Of a stretch of DNA of 64,000 bases, positions 55,141 to 64,000 are shown one piece after another. The notes under the pieces were generated by a model that had not been told where the DNA came from, made no database searches, and saw only the letters and a program-made list of their open reading frames with translations. The stretch's first letter is position 1; every line of letters begins with the position of its first letter. This DNA is from Tsukamurella conjunctivitidis (GTDB taxonomy: Bacteria; Actinomycetota; Actinomycetes; Mycobacteriales; Mycobacteriaceae): positions 186,001 to 250,000 of the forward strand of contig NZ_VIGX01000004.1 in the NCBI RefSeq assembly GCF_007858475.1, in the 5' to 3' direction. Made by a program: the position numbers and the translations under genes.

Positions 55141-56322
55141 CTACGTGCGGGCGGCGATCGCGTGCCGGTAGACCTCCAGAGTCTGCGCGGCGATGGACTC
55201 CCAACTGAACTCGGCGATCGCGCGGGCGCGCCCCGCGGCGCCGTAGTCCGTCGCCCGGCCGGGATCGGCGCAGAGGGCGTTGACGGCCGCGGCGAGATCG
55301 GCCTCGAAGCTCGCGGTGTCGGCCTCGTCGTAGTGGACGAGCGTGCCCGTCTCGCCGTCGTTCACGACCTCGGGGATGCCGCCCACGTCCGACGCGACGA
55401 CGGCGGTGCCGCACGCCATCGCCTCGAGGTTGACGATCCCCAGCGGCTCGTACACCGACGGGCACACGAAGACCGTGGCGGCGCTGAGGATCTCGCGGAC
55501 CTTCGGCGTGGGCAGCATGTCCTGCACCCAGTGCACCCCGTCGCGGGACTCCGCGAGCGCGGCCACGGCGTCCGCGGTCTCCGCGGCGATCTCGGGGGTG
55601 TCGGGGGCGCCCGCGCAGAGGACCAGCTGCACGTCGGGGGAGAAGCGGTGCGCCGCTGCCACCAGATGCTTCACGCCCTTCTGTCGCGTGATGCGGCCGA
55701 CGAAGGCGACGATCGGCCGGTCGGGGTCGATGCCGCGCTCGACCAGCGGGGAATCCGCGCCGAAGGTGGGCGCCGGGTACCAGACCTCGGTGTCGATCCC
55801 GTTGCGCACCACGTGGACCCGGCTCGCGTCAAGGCGCGGGTAGGCGTCCAGCACGTCGTCGGCCATGCCGCGGCTGACGGCGATCACGGCGTCGGCGTAC
55901 TCGATGGCGTTGCGCTCGGCCCAGCTCGAGAGGCGGTAGCCGCCGCCCAACTGTTCGGCCTTCCACGGGCGGCGCGGTTCGAGCGAGTGCGCGGTGAGGA
56001 TGTGCGGGACGCCGTAGAGCTGCCGGGCGACGTGCCCGGCGAGGCCGGTGTACCAGGTGTGGCTGTGCACCACGCTCGCCTCGGCGGCGAGGTTCGCCAT
56101 CCGCAGGTCGGTGGAGAACATCTCCAGCGCGGTGTTCGCGCCCGCCAACTCGGGGTCCGGGCCGGAGACCGTGACGCCCTCCGCGTCCGGGCGGGGCGCG
56201 CCCATGCAGTGCACGTCGACCTCGCAGAGGCTGCGCAGCCGCGCGACGAGTTCGGTCACGTGCACGCCGGCCCCGCCGTAGACCTCCGGCGGGTACTCCC
56301 TCGTCATCATCGCTACGCGCAT
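55141..56322 (-). CDS. glgM: GT4 glycosyltransferase, alpha-maltose-1-phosphate synthase GlgM (GlgA-type)
   Basis: 393 residues. [20 protein letters not shown] at the N-terminus, [11 protein letters not shown]-like [27 protein letters not shown] and [20 protein letters not shown] (donor-binding E-x7-E) define the actinobacterial GT4 GlgA/GlgM group. In mycobacteria Rv1212c uses ADP-glucose and glucose-1-phosphate to make maltose-1-phosphate for the GlgE glucan route. ATG 56322 is leaderless, 6 nt after TAGCCT. Divergent from glgC, which provides ADP-glucose. Confidence 0.93.
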   Translation of the reverse strand: MRVAMMTREYPPEVYGGAGVHVTELVARLRSLCEVDVHCMGAPRPDAEGVTVSGPDPELAGANTALEMFSTDLRMANLAAEASVVHSHTWYTGLAGHVARQLYGVPHILTAHSLEPRRPWKAEQLGGGYRLSSWAERNAIEYADAVIAVSRGMADDVLDAYPRLDASRVHVVRNGIDTEVWYPAPTFGADSPLVERGIDPDRPIVAFVGRITRQKGVKHLVAAAHRFSPDVQLVLCAGAPDTPEIAAETADAVAALAESRDGVHWVQDMLPTPKVREILSAATVFVCPSVYEPLGIVNLEAMACGTAVVASDVGGIPEVVNDGETGTLVHYDEADTASFEADLAAAVNALCADPGRATDYGAAGRARAIAEFSWESIAAQTLEVYRHAIAART

Positions 56323-56489
56323 GCCACCAGGCTAGAGCGTGCGGTGGCCGGACGCAGGCGGATCGCCCGAGCCCGAACCGTGCGGTTCACCTGTGGTTGT
56401 CCGCCCGGACGCCTGTGCTTGGCAGTGGAACCGGATGCACTGTCGCAGAACACTGCACGCGTGCCCGGATTGGGGTTAGCGTGGACCCC

Positions 56490-57707
56490 GTGAGCAACCA
56501 GCCTCGTGTCCTGGGAATCGTCCTCGCCGGCGGCGAGGGCAAGCGCCTGTATCCGCTGACCGCGGACCGCGCGAAGCCCGCAGTGCCCTTCGGCGGGTCG
56601 TACCGCCTGATCGACTTCGTGCTGTCGAACCTGGTCAACGCCGGGTACCAGCGCCTGTGCGTGCTCACCCAGTACAAGTCGCACTCGCTCGACCGGCACA
56701 TCAGCCAGACCTGGCGCATGTTCGGTTTCCGCGGCGAGTACATCACCCCGGTGCCCGCGCAGCAGCGCGTCGGCAAGCGCTGGTTCACCGGCAGCGCCGA
56801 CGCGATCTTCCAGTCGATGAACCTCATCACCGACGACGATCCCGACTACATCGTGGTCTTCGGCGCGGACCACGTGTACCGGATGGACCCGTCGCAGATG
56901 GTGCAGGCGCACATCGAGTCCGGCGCGGGCGTGACCGTCGCCGGGATCCGGGTGCCGCGCGCCGAGGCGAAGGCCTTCGGCTGCATCGAGTCCGACGACG
57001 CCGGTCGCATCACCCGGTTCCTGGAGAAGCCCGCGGACCCGCCCGGCACCCCCGACGATCCGGACGTGACCTTCGCGTCGATGGGCAACTACGTCTTCAG
57101 CCGGCAGGCGCTCGTCGAGGCGATCATCGCGGACGCCGAGAACCCGGACTCCGACCACGACATGGGCGGCGACATCATTCCCGCGTTCGTCGACCGCGGC
57201 GAGGCGGCGGTGTACGACTTCAGCGACAACCAGGTGCCCGGCGCGACGGAGCGCGACGCCGGGTACTGGCGCGACGTCGGCACCATCGACGCCTTCTACG
57301 AGGCGCACATGGACCTCGTCTCCGTCTACCCGATCTTCAACCTCTACAACCGCCAGTGGCCCATCCGGTGCGAGAACGACAACCTGCCGCCGGCCAAGTT
57401 CGCCCGCGGCGGCCTCGCGCAGGAGTCCATGGTCGGGGCGGGCAGCATCATCTCCGGCGCGACGGTGCGCAACTCCGTCATCGGCGCCAACGTCACCATC
57501 GGCGACGGTGCCACCGTCGAGGGTTCCGTCCTCATGCCGGGCGTGAAGATCGAACCCGGCGCCGTCGTGCGGCGCGCGATCCTCGACAAGAACGTCGTCG
57601 TGGGACGCGGGGAGATCCTCGGCGTGAACCTCGACCGCGAGCGCGAGCGGTTCAACGTCTCCGCGGGCGGCGTGGTCACCGTCGGCAAGGGCGTCCGGAT
57701 CGGCTGA
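56490..57707 (+). CDS. glgC: Glucose-1-phosphate adenylyltransferase
   Basis: 405 residues from GTG 56490; a TAGCGT hexamer ends 7 nt before, and homologues begin a few residues before [18 protein letters not shown]. Nucleotidyltransferase core with [36 protein letters not shown] and EKP, then a left-handed beta-helix C-terminal domain ([20 protein letters not shown]). It makes ADP-glucose for GlgM. Regulation by sugar phosphates is usual in the family. Confidence 0.96.
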   Translation: MSNQPRVLGIVLAGGEGKRLYPLTADRAKPAVPFGGSYRLIDFVLSNLVNAGYQRLCVLTQYKSHSLDRHISQTWRMFGFRGEYITPVPAQQRVGKRWFTGSADAIFQSMNLITDDDPDYIVVFGADHVYRMDPSQMVQAHIESGAGVTVAGIRVPRAEAKAFGCIESDDAGRITRFLEKPADPPGTPDDPDVTFASMGNYVFSRQALVEAIIADAENPDSDHDMGGDIIPAFVDRGEAAVYDFSDNQVPGATERDAGYWRDVGTIDAFYEAHMDLVSVYPIFNLYNRQWPIRCENDNLPPAKFARGGLAQESMVGAGSIISGATVRNSVIGANVTIGDGATVEGSVLMPGVKIEPGAVVRRAILDKNVVVGRGEILGVNLDRERERFNVSAGGVVTVGKGVRIG

Positions 57708-57755
57708 CCGCCGCGGATACCGTCCTGTGCCCGGGCCGCGGTGTTCTGCCGCGCG

Positions 57756-58565
57756 TCAGGCCGCGTCGTCGGCGCGGGCGAGGAGGCCGTTCGAGGAGCC
57801 GCGGAGGAGGATCTCGACGACGGCGTCGGCATCGTCGGACATGGGGACGTGACCGCTGCCCGGAAGCCAGACGTGCTCCGCCGCGGGGAGCAGGTGGCGG
57901 GCCCGGCGGCCCTGGTACGGGAGCAGGACGCGGTCCCGTGTGCCCCAGGCGACGGTGACGGGGATGTCGGCGGCGATGTCGGCCTCGAACGGGAACGCGC
58001 CGCCGATGATGTCGCGCAGTGTGTGCCGGGAGTCGACCATGTTCGTCAGGTCGCCGAGGACGCGGTCGGCGGCCAGTCGCTCGCCGTGCGTCATCAGCGA
58101 GGCGAGCATCAGCTTGCGGCCGATCCCGCTGCGGGTGAGCAGCGGCGCGAGCGGCGACGCCAGCCGGCCCGCCGCGATCAGCGCGGTGAAGTGCGCGCGG
58201 ATGAGCAGGAAGTCGGTGTCGTCGCGCCAGAAGCCGGCGGGGGAGAGCCCGGTCGCGCTGGAGACGATGCCGCTCGCCGCGGCCTCGAGCGCGATGCGTC
58301 CGCCCAGCGAGTTCCCGGCGATGTGCGGCCGGACGAGCCCCAGTTCGTCGAACAGGTCCTCCAGGTGCTGCTGCAGGGCCTCCTGGACGGTGCGGCCCGC
58401 GAGCTCGAGCGCGGGGGACTCGCCGTGTCCGGGGAGGTCGAACAGGATGACCTCGCGGTGCTGCGCGAGCCGCTCCGCCACCGGGTACCAGGCCTGACGG
58501 CGGTGCGCGATCCCGTGGACCAGCACCAGCGGCTCACCCGAGCCGAATCGTTCGTACGCCAACAT
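57756..58565 (-). CDS. Alpha/beta-fold hydrolase
   Basis: 269 residues from ATG 58565. LVLVHGIAHRRQAWYPVAER, the nucleophile elbow AGNSLGGRIAL (Ser), Asp in WGTRDRVLL and His in GSGHVPMSDDA complete the triad. A lid of helices lies at about 125-190. Substrate unknown; general hydrolase or lipase-like. Convergent with glgC. Confidence 0.9.
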   Translation of the reverse strand: MLAYERFGSGEPLVLVHGIAHRRQAWYPVAERLAQHREVILFDLPGHGESPALELAGRTVQEALQQHLEDLFDELGLVRPHIAGNSLGGRIALEAAASGIVSSATGLSPAGFWRDDTDFLLIRAHFTALIAAGRLASPLAPLLTRSGIGRKLMLASLMTHGERLAADRVLGDLTNMVDSRHTLRDIIGGAFPFEADIAADIPVTVAWGTRDRVLLPYQGRRARHLLPAAEHVWLPGSGHVPMSDDADAVVEILLRGSSNGLLARADDAA

Positions 58566-58721
58566 CTCTGCCACCTCGTCGTGGTCGGGGCGGGCGGGGC
58601 CCGCGGGTGCCCGGCGGTGCGCCGGACGATTGTTCGGAGCGTACGGATTGATAGGAACGAACGCAATCACTCTCAGAAAAGTCGTCGCTGATGGGTTCGT
58701 CGTCGTCGGCGTTCCGGGCTT

Positions 58722-58743
58722 GCCTTCGAGCGCGCTCGAAGGC
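58722..58743. promoter_or_regulatory. 22-bp perfect palindrome at the SDR promoter
   Basis: GCCTTCGAGCGCGCTCGAAGGC half-sites (11 bp each arm) end 1 bp before the TAGCGT -10 hexamer (58745-58750), itself 7 nt before ATG 58758. A dimeric repressor here, TetR or MarR type by shape, would block the promoter. The regulator gene is not adjacent. Confidence 0.8.
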
Positions 58744-58757
58744 CTAGCGTCGCTGCC

Positions 58758-59630
58758 ATGAACACGAACAGAGAACTGAAGTTGCTGGTCACCGGGGCCT
58801 CGCAGGGCTTCGGGCGGTGTCTGGTGGAGGACGCGCTCGGGCGCGGCGACAGGGTCACGGCGGTCGTCCGCGACGCCGGCTCCGTCCGGGAGCTGGCGGA
58901 CACCCATCCGGGTCGGCTGGACGTCGTCGAGGCGGACCTGCGCGATCGGGAGGCGGTCGAGCGGGTGGCCGCGGTGATCGGGGAGTCGCCGATCGACGTG
59001 CTCGTCAACAACGCCGGCCGCGCGATCGCGGGCGCCGCGGAGGAGCTGTCGATGGAGCTCTTGCGGGAGCAGCTCGAGCTGAACTTCTTCGCCGCGGCCG
59101 CGCTGACCCGGGCCGCGCTGCCGGGCATGCGGGAGCGCGGTGCGGGGACGGTCGTGCAGATGAGCAGCCAGGGCGGACGGCTGTCCTTCCCGGCCGTCGG
59201 GGCGTACTCGGCGAGCAAGTTCGCCCTCGAGGGCTGGTCCGAGGCGCTCGCCGGCGAGGTCGCGGAGTTCGGGGTGCGGGTGCTCATCGTGGAGCCCTCG
59301 CGGTTCCGCACCGGCTTCAACACCACGCATTCCCTGGCGGTGACCGCACCGTCGGAGGTGTACGGGCGGACCGTCGGGACGGTGCAGCGCGACCTGACCG
59401 GATCCGACGGTGCGCAGGAGGGCGACCCGGCGCGGGCCGCCCGGATCATCGGCGACGTGGTCCGGTCGGCGGACGTGCCCCTCCGCCTCCCGCTCGGCGC
59501 CGAGGCCGTCGAGCGCCTGACCGCGGCGTACACCGCCGGGCTCGACGGTGTGCGGCAGTGGGCCGATCTCGCCCGCTCCGCCGACTACCCGGACGCGGCC
59601 GCCGCGCCGCGGACCATCCCGACGGCCTGA
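58758..59630 (+). CDS. Short-chain dehydrogenase/reductase
   Basis: 290 residues, classical SDR: LLVTGASQGFGRCLVED (GxxxGxG), NNAGRAIAG, SSQGGRLSFPAVG and YSASKFALEG (Tyr, Lys). Preference for NADP is suggested by basic residues after beta 1-2 (VVRDAG). Substrate unknown. Leaderless start 7 nt after TAGCGT with a 22-bp operator-like palindrome just upstream, so probably induced by a small molecule. Confidence 0.92.
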   Translation: MNTNRELKLLVTGASQGFGRCLVEDALGRGDRVTAVVRDAGSVRELADTHPGRLDVVEADLRDREAVERVAAVIGESPIDVLVNNAGRAIAGAAEELSMELLREQLELNFFAAAALTRAALPGMRERGAGTVVQMSSQGGRLSFPAVGAYSASKFALEGWSEALAGEVAEFGVRVLIVEPSRFRTGFNTTHSLAVTAPSEVYGRTVGTVQRDLTGSDGAQEGDPARAARIIGDVVRSADVPLRLPLGAEAVERLTAAYTAGLDGVRQWADLARSADYPDAAAAPRTIPTA

Positions 59631-59639
59631 GCCGGACCG

Positions 59640-60197
59640 TCAGTCCCGGGCGAGGGCGGCCCGGACCTGGTGGGCGACGGTGGTGTGCTCGGCCGACTCC
59701 GGCAGGGCGTCGACGGGCCACCAGCGCAGGTCGTTCGACTCGTGGCTGATCGCGAGGTCGGGCGTGCCCGGGCCGACGGCGAAGGCCCGGAAACGCAGGT
59801 CCAGGTGGCGCGTCGGGACGCCGAGCGAGCACCGGATCGGGTGCGTGTGCAGCGTCAGCAGATCCGCGTCGAGAACGAGGTCGGCGAGGCCTGACTCCTC
59901 GTGCCCCTCGCGGAGCGCGGCGGCGGGCACCGTCGTATCGCTGTCCTCGCAGTGTCCGCCCAGCTGCAGCCATTCGCCCACGCGGGGGTGATGGGTCAGC
60001 ACGACGTGCGTGCGCGCCTCGTTGAGGATCACCACCGACGCCGTGATGTGGCCGGGCACGTTGGCGCGGGCGCACGCGTTCGGCTGGGCGTCGAGGAAGG
60101 CGAGCACGGTGTGGCGCAGGGCGTCGTCGCCGTCGGTGCGGGCGTCGAACCGGGCGAGGACGTCGACGGCGGAGGCGTGCAGGGAGGCGAAGGTCAC
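59640..60197 (-). CDS. NUDIX hydrolase
   Basis: 185 residues. The Nudix box is GGHCEDSDTTVPAAALREGHEESGL: the REGHEESG catalytic core is intact, but the first Glu of GX5E is replaced by Asp/Ser context. N-terminal ~45 residues are helical. It starts 3 nt after fbiB in the same direction and likely shares the fbiA-fbiB transcript; a role in sanitising a nucleotide linked to F420 synthesis is only a guess. Confidence 0.88.
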   Translation of the reverse strand: MTFASLHASAVDVLARFDARTDGDDALRHTVLAFLDAQPNACARANVPGHITASVVILNEARTHVVLTHHPRVGEWLQLGGHCEDSDTTVPAAALREGHEESGLADLVLDADLLTLHTHPIRCSLGVPTRHLDLRFRAFAVGPGTPDLAISHESNDLRWWPVDALPESAEHTTVAHQVRAALARD

Positions 60198-60200
60198 GGA

Positions 60201-61673
60201 CTACCTTTCGAGGAGCATTGCGCCCGGCGGCAGCGGCGGGCGGGGCGCGGACAGCACGGACGGATCCGCCGGATACCCGACCGCGATCGCGCCCGCGGGC
60301 CGGTGGTCGTCCGGCAGGTCCAGGATCGTCCGCACGGTCTCGGCGGCGAAGATCGTCGACCCCACCCAGCAGCTGCCGATGCCGCGCACGGCCAGCGCGA
60401 CCAGCAGCGACTGCACGGCGGCGCCGACGGCGACGGTGAACATCGTCTCCTCGGCGGCGGTACGGCGGGCGTCGGGGTAGGAGTGGGCACCGTCGGGCAC
60501 CATGAACGGCAGGATCAGCTCCGGGGCGTCGTAGAGCAGCTGCCCGCGGCGCACGCGCTTCGCGACGGACTCGGGCGTGCGCCCGTCGCCCGACAGGTCG
60601 GCCGCCCACTGGTCCTTCATGGCGTCCAGCAGCGCCGTGCGGCGCGCGGCATCGCGCACCCACACGAACCGCACCGGATGGGTGTGATGCGGCGCAGGGG
60701 CCGTCAGGGCCTCCGCGACGGCGTCCCGCACGTCCTCCTCGGGGACGGGCTCGTCGGCGAAGGAGCGGACCGAGCGGCGCACCAGGAGCGCCTGTCGGCG
60801 GGCGAGCTCGACACCGGTGTGGAAGAGGTCGTCCTCGCCGGGGCGGACGAGGCCGCGCGCCGTCGCGAGCGGCGACCCGGGTTCCGGCTCCCGGACGGAG
60901 AAACCGCGCACCACCGCGACCGGGACGCCGCCCAGCTTGCCCTTCACCAGGTCCGCGGCGGCGGCCAGCTCGTCGGCGACGGCGATCTCCGTGACCACCA
61001 GGTCGTTGCCGTAGGCGTCGACGGCGCCGGCGTAGCCGTGCAGCACCTCCATGCCGGCGGCGCCGATCGCCGCGTCCGTCTGACCGTTCCGCCAGGCGCG
61101 GCCCATCGTGTCGGTGACCAGCACCGCGACGTCCACGCCGAGGCGCTCGCGCAGCGCGGCGCGGACCGCGGCCGCGCTGCCGTCGGGGTCCTCGGGGAGC
61201 AACGCGACGGTGTCGGAGGCGACGTTGGAGGCGTCCACCCCCGAGGCGGCCTGCACGATGCCGAGCTTGTTCTCGGTGATCCACGTGCGGCCCTTGGTCG
61301 CCAGCACGCGCACCGACTCGTCGGCGATCAGGCGCCGGCGGAAGGCGTCGCGCTCCTCGGGGTCCGACGGGGCCCGCAGCACGCGACCCTCCGCCTTGGA
61401 GAGGACCTTGGAGGTGATCACCACGACGTCGCCGTCCGCGAGCCAGGGCGCCGCATCGGCGAGGAGGGCGCCCACGTCGTCGCCCTCGGTCACCTCGGGG
61501 ACGCCGAAGACGGGCAGGATCTCGAGCGACGGTGCGCCGTGGTCGCGGCCCGGCCGCGACGGTGCTTCCGGGCCGCGGCCCGGCCGTGACGGTGCTTCCG
61601 GGCCGCGGCCCGGCCGTGACGGTGCTTCCGGGCCGCGACCCGGAAGCGGGGCCCCGGCGGCGGGGCCGGTCAC
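60201..61673 (-). CDS. fbiB: Coenzyme F420:gamma-glutamyl ligase FbiB (with FMN nitroreductase-like domain)
   Basis: 490 residues. The CofE-like ligase domain (residues ~50-290) shows [46 protein letters not shown]-like [15 protein letters not shown] and [13 protein letters not shown]; the C-terminal nitroreductase-type domain begins at [17 protein letters not shown], with [14 protein letters not shown]. FbiB adds glutamates to F420-0 and reduces dehydro-F420-0. GTG 61673 overlaps fbiA by GTGA, and VTGP matches the start of mycobacterial FbiB. Between them and the ligase domain lies an unusual insert of three [10 protein letters not shown] repeats. Confidence 0.95.
   Translation of the reverse strand: MTGPAAGAPLPGRGPEAPSRPGRGPEAPSRPGRGPEAPSRPGRDHGAPSLEILPVFGVPEVTEGDDVGALLADAAPWLADGDVVVITSKVLSKAEGRVLRAPSDPEERDAFRRRLIADESVRVLATKGRTWITENKLGIVQAASGVDASNVASDTVALLPEDPDGSAAAVRAALRERLGVDVAVLVTDTMGRAWRNGQTDAAIGAAGMEVLHGYAGAVDAYGNDLVVTEIAVADELAAAADLVKGKLGGVPVAVVRGFSVREPEPGSPLATARGLVRPGEDDLFHTGVELARRQALLVRRSVRSFADEPVPEEDVRDAVAEALTAPAPHHTHPVRFVWVRDAARRTALLDAMKDQWAADLSGDGRTPESVAKRVRRGQLLYDAPELILPFMVPDGAHSYPDARRTAAEETMFTVAVGAAVQSLLVALAVRGIGSCWVGSTIFAAETVRTILDLPDDHRPAGAIAVGYPADPSVLSAPRPPLPPGAMLLER
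61531..61643 (-). repeat. 30-bp tandem repeats at the fbiB 5' end
   Basis: Units at 61561-61590 and 61591-61620 are identical, 61621-61643 is a partial copy and 61531-61560 a degenerate one. Each encodes the decapeptide [10 protein letters not shown]. Every full unit contains the 16-bp palindrome CCGGGCCGCGGCCCGG, so the mRNA just after the start codon would be heavily structured. Confidence 0.92.
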
Positions 61674-62695
61674 AGGCCGACCAACTCGAGGCCGGCGTCG
61701 ATCATCGCCGCGGTGGCCTGCGGCGAACTCATCAGGAGCGGCACCGCCGCGACGGGCAGGCCGTCGATCTCCGTGCCCGCGTCCTCCTCCGAGACGAGCC
61801 AGCCGTCGAGGATGCCGTTGCCGCTGCGGGCCCCGAAGTGCTCGCCGATGGCCTGTGCGCTGGTCTCGATGCCGAGCACATCGAGGCACCGGTCGGCCAT
61901 GCCGCGCAGCGGCGCGCCGCCGATCACGGGGGAGACGCCCACGACCTTGGCGGACGTGGTGCGCAGCGCGGCGCGGATTCCACCGACCGAGAGGATCGCC
62001 CCGATCGAGACGACCGGGTTCGACGGGGCGAGGAAGACCACGTCGGCCTCCTCGATAGCGGCGAGCGCGGCCCGCGAGGCCTGGGCCTTTCCGGACCCGG
62101 GGCCGTCGGCCCCGCCCACCTGGGCGAAGCCGAAGGTCTCGATATCGGCGCGGTAGCGCACCCACCACTCCTGGAAGTGGATGGCCTTCTTGGCGCCGTC
62201 GGTGGAATCGGGGTCCGCGACCACGACGTGCGTCTCGTGCCGCCCGTCCGTCGCGGGCAGCAGTCGCACGCCCGGCTGCCAGCGGTTGCACAGCGCCGCG
62301 GTGACGTCGGTGAGCGGATACCCGGAACTCAGCATCTGGGTGCGGATGAGGTGGGTGGCGAGGTCGCGGTCGCCGAGGCCGAACCAGTCCGGATCGGCGC
62401 CGTACTTCGCGAGCTCCTCCTTGGCGTGCCACGTCTCGTTGCGGTGACCCCAGCCGCGCTCGGTGTCGATGCCGCCGCCGAGCGTGTACATGCAGGTGTC
62501 GAGGTCGGGGCAGATCCGCACGCCGTGCATCCACGCGTCGTCGCCCACGTTCACCACCGCGGTCACCGCATCGCCGGCCGCGCCGCCCGGGTCCGCGCCG
62601 TCCTTCTCCGGGAACGTCGTCACCCCGAAGCGCTCCCGCGCGCCCTCGAGGAACCGCGCACCGCCGACACCGCCCACCAGCACCGTCACCTTCAC
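61670..62695 (-). CDS. fbiA: 2-Phospho-L-lactate (phosphoenolpyruvyl) transferase FbiA
   Basis: 341 residues, CofD family: [71 protein letters not shown] and [15 protein letters not shown]. It transfers the phospho-acid from the guanylylated donor to FO, making dehydro-F420-0 or F420-0, just before FbiB. GTG 62695 is leaderless, 7 nt after TACGCT (62703-62708). Coupled to fbiB. Counterpart of Rv3261, with whiB2 divergent as in Mycobacterium. Confidence 0.96.
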   Translation of the reverse strand: MKVTVLVGGVGGARFLEGARERFGVTTFPEKDGADPGGAAGDAVTAVVNVGDDAWMHGVRICPDLDTCMYTLGGGIDTERGWGHRNETWHAKEELAKYGADPDWFGLGDRDLATHLIRTQMLSSGYPLTDVTAALCNRWQPGVRLLPATDGRHETHVVVADPDSTDGAKKAIHFQEWWVRYRADIETFGFAQVGGADGPGSGKAQASRAALAAIEEADVVFLAPSNPVVSIGAILSVGGIRAALRTTSAKVVGVSPVIGGAPLRGMADRCLDVLGIETSAQAIGEHFGARSGNGILDGWLVSEEDAGTEIDGLPVAAVPLLMSSPQATAAMIDAGLELVGL

Positions 62696-63044
62696 GGGTT
62701 CGAGCGTAATGGTCGCCCGGCGACCGCCGCCGCCACGGGTCGCGGCGGTCGGGGAGGTCGCGCGAACGCCCCGTTTCCTGGCATGATCGAAGGCGCGACG
62801 CGGCCCCGGTGGTGCGTCGGCGAGCGCGTGTGAAATATGACGCGGATCACATCTCAACCACGTGTCGAGGCCTCGCATCCGGCCGTCCAGGTGGTATTAG
62901 CTAATTTCCCGGTTCAGCTTGACGTGGCGGCTTTGCACGTGTGTAATCACAATCGTGTCATTCAGTGCGGCGTGATCTTCGCCGGCGGGGCATGCAGACC
63001 GAAAGACCATCGAACACCACGAAAGCAACGAGGGAGGCGGGCCG
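62696..63044 (+). promoter_or_regulatory. Divergent fbiA/whiB2 intergenic region
   Basis: 349 bp without a gene. It holds the fbiA -10 (62703-62708), an A/T-rich segment at 62880-62970 that likely contains the whiB2 promoters, a perfect ATTAGCTAAT palindrome (62896-62905), and TGTGTAATCACA (62940-62951), a short inverted repeat. GAGGGAGG before ATG 63045 is the whiB2 ribosome-binding site. whiB2 genes usually have a long controlled 5' region. Confidence 0.55.
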
Positions 63045-63371
63045 ATGACGATCGACGCTCATCGTGAACCGTTCGGAAGCTTCTCCGGTGGGTCCAGCCG
63101 CGCGCACTTGAGTGTCGTGCCCGCGGGTTTCGAGGAACTCTACGAGGCCGTCGAGGATCAGTGGCAGGACCGCGCACTGTGCTCGCAGACGGATCCCGAG
63201 GCGTTCTTCCCCGAGAAGGGCGGCTCCACTCGCGAGGCCAAGCGCATCTGCCTGGGCTGCGAGGTGCGCAACGAGTGCCTCGAGTACGCCCTCCAGAAGG
63301 ACGAGCGCTTCGGCATCTGGGGTGGTCTGTCCGAGCGTGAGCGCCGCAAGCTCAAGCGCGGCATCATCTGA
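63045..63371 (+). CDS. whiB2: WhiB2/WhmD-type iron-sulfur regulator
   Basis: 108 residues. Four cluster Cys: ALCSQTDPEAFFPEKGGS (first), ICLGCEVRNEC (CxxCx5C), then GIWGGLSERERRKLKR, the WhiB turn and basic DNA-contact tail. WhiB2/WhmD is essential for septation in mycobacteria and is divergent from fbiA there as well. It binds a 4Fe-4S cluster and works with the primary sigma factor. Standard length. Confidence 0.95.
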   Translation: MTIDAHREPFGSFSGGSSRAHLSVVPAGFEELYEAVEDQWQDRALCSQTDPEAFFPEKGGSTREAKRICLGCEVRNECLEYALQKDERFGIWGGLSERERRKLKRGII

Positions 63372-63373
63372 TC

Positions 63374-63422
63374 GTTCGTCGTACGGCGGCCGTCGCTCGC
63401 GCGGCGGCGCGCTACGACGAAC
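63374..63422 (+). terminator. Possible terminator after whiB2
   Basis: 10-bp inverted repeat GTTCGTCGTA ... TACGACGAAC (63374-63383 and 63413-63422) around a GC-rich, internally complementary 29-nt centre; 2 bp after the whiB2 stop. Confidence 0.45.
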
Positions 63423-63486
63423 CCGTCGCGCGGGCGCGACGGCATCGCATCGCCCGCGGAGTTCGCCTCGTCCCGATGCGCGATCG

Positions 63487-63987
63487 TCAGAGCGCGTCCG
63501 GGCCGGCGAGCAGAGTCTCCTCCGTCACGCCGAGGTAGTCGCTGATCTGGTGCACCAGGATCGCGAGGATCTCCTCCAGCAGATCGCTCTCCGTCTTCGC
63601 CCGACGTTGCAGGGGGCGGCGGAACAGGATCAGTCGCGCCCTCGTGCGGTTCCCCCGCCGGTCGATCCCCACGGGCACCATGCGCGCCAACGGGATCGGG
63701 CCGTCGGCCTCCACCTCCGCGGGCCACGACACCGCATCCGGATCGTGGGGCAGGATTCCCGGCACGTCGTCGACGGCGATGTCCAGGTCGGTCAACCGGT
63801 CGTGCCACAGCGAGTCGATCTCGGCGAAGGCGTCGAGGACCACCTCGTCGAAGTCCTGCGACCGCGTGCGATAGGCGGGGAGGTCGCGGGGCACCAGCGG
63901 CCCACGCAGCCCGTGGCCGCGCCGGTCGCGCGATACGCGGCGGCGCAGTCGCGCGCCGCTCGTGGGCGTCCCTCTCCTGCTTCTCAT
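63487..63987 (-). CDS. Metallopeptidase-fold (zincin_1/DUF1025-like) protein, Rv3259 type
   Basis: 166 residues: an Arg-rich N-terminal 30, DFDEVVLDAFAEIDSLWHDR, PIPLARMVPVGIDRRGNRTR, LILFRRPLQRRAKTESDLLE, and EEILAILVHQISDYLGVTEE. The last segment aligns with the HExxH helix of minimal zincin-like peptidases, but reads HQISD, so the catalytic Glu and second His are absent and it is probably not an active protease. It neighbours whiB2 as Rv3259 does in Mycobacterium. Start ATG 63987. Confidence 0.82.
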   Translation of the reverse strand: MRSRRGTPTSGARLRRRVSRDRRGHGLRGPLVPRDLPAYRTRSQDFDEVVLDAFAEIDSLWHDRLTDLDIAVDDVPGILPHDPDAVSWPAEVEADGPIPLARMVPVGIDRRGNRTRARLILFRRPLQRRAKTESDLLEEILAILVHQISDYLGVTEETLLAGPDAL

Positions 63988-64000
63988 CGTGTTCTCAGTC

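Overview
The window is high-GC, densely coded DNA from a mycolic-acid actinobacterium (order Mycobacteriales). Gene content and order match blocks known from Mycobacterium: a PimE-like mannosyltransferase, typA-lpqW-mshB-fbiC, fdxC-dapC, dapD, dapE-LOG-fadD6-folP2-gpgS-DivIVA-like-DUF3117, glgM/glgC, and fbiA/fbiB/whiB2. These imply lipomannan/LAM assembly, mycothiol, coenzyme F420, methylglucose lipopolysaccharide and trehalose/glycogen-type metabolism. Large non-mycobacterial inserts (aromatic catabolism, a DUF692 locus, an ABC importer) point to an environmental genus such as Tsukamurella or Gordonia; the genus is a guess.

Region by region: 1-6.4 kb is accessory (an oxidoreductase fragment, a WS/DGAT-like protein, a LacI regulator divergent from an MFS exporter, an orphan nuclease-fold gene between two copies of an 85-bp palindromic element, and a CPBP protease). 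6.5-16.4 kb holds pimE, a thiamine-type ABC importer with a GMC oxidoreductase at its end, a cation-efflux protein, and an aldo/keto reductase with a TetR regulator. At 16.5-16.7 kb is a tiny Lys/Cys-rich gene whose promoter carries an IdeR/DtxR-type iron box. 16.9-25.3 kb is typA, then lpqW-mshB-membrane protein-fbiC-unknown, the last five joined by short stop/start overlaps. 25.4-30.4 kb has a Uma2 nuclease, a NupC transporter, and fdxC-dapC running directly into a DUF692 (MNIO) enzyme, a membrane-anchored Ser/Cys-tailed 93-residue peptide and a small partner protein. This last trio looks like a peptide-modification system and is the most interesting part of the window.

30.4-41.7 kb is a benzoate/catechol island: lysR-catB-catA-catC-pcaD on the minus strand, divergent from benA-benB, a single gene fusing BenC, a GntR-FCD-like domain and BenD, and a LuxR-type regulator resembling BenR. 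Together they convert benzoate through catechol and muconate to beta-ketoadipate. 42.2-57.7 kb is mostly conserved core metabolism (lysine/DAP, Mg2+ transport, cytokinin-type LOG proteins, acyl-CoA ligase, GpgS, GlgM/GlgC) with a small regulator/membrane pair and a MerR/erythromycin-esterase pair inserted. 57.8-64 kb has a hydrolase, an SDR behind a 22-bp palindrome, the fbiA-fbiB-nudix operon, whiB2, and a metallopeptidase-fold protein.

Regulatory style is uniform: at least 15 genes start 6 or 7 nt after a TANNNT hexamer with no Shine-Dalgarno sequence, the actinobacterial leaderless pattern. No tRNA, rRNA, CRISPR array or transposase was seen.
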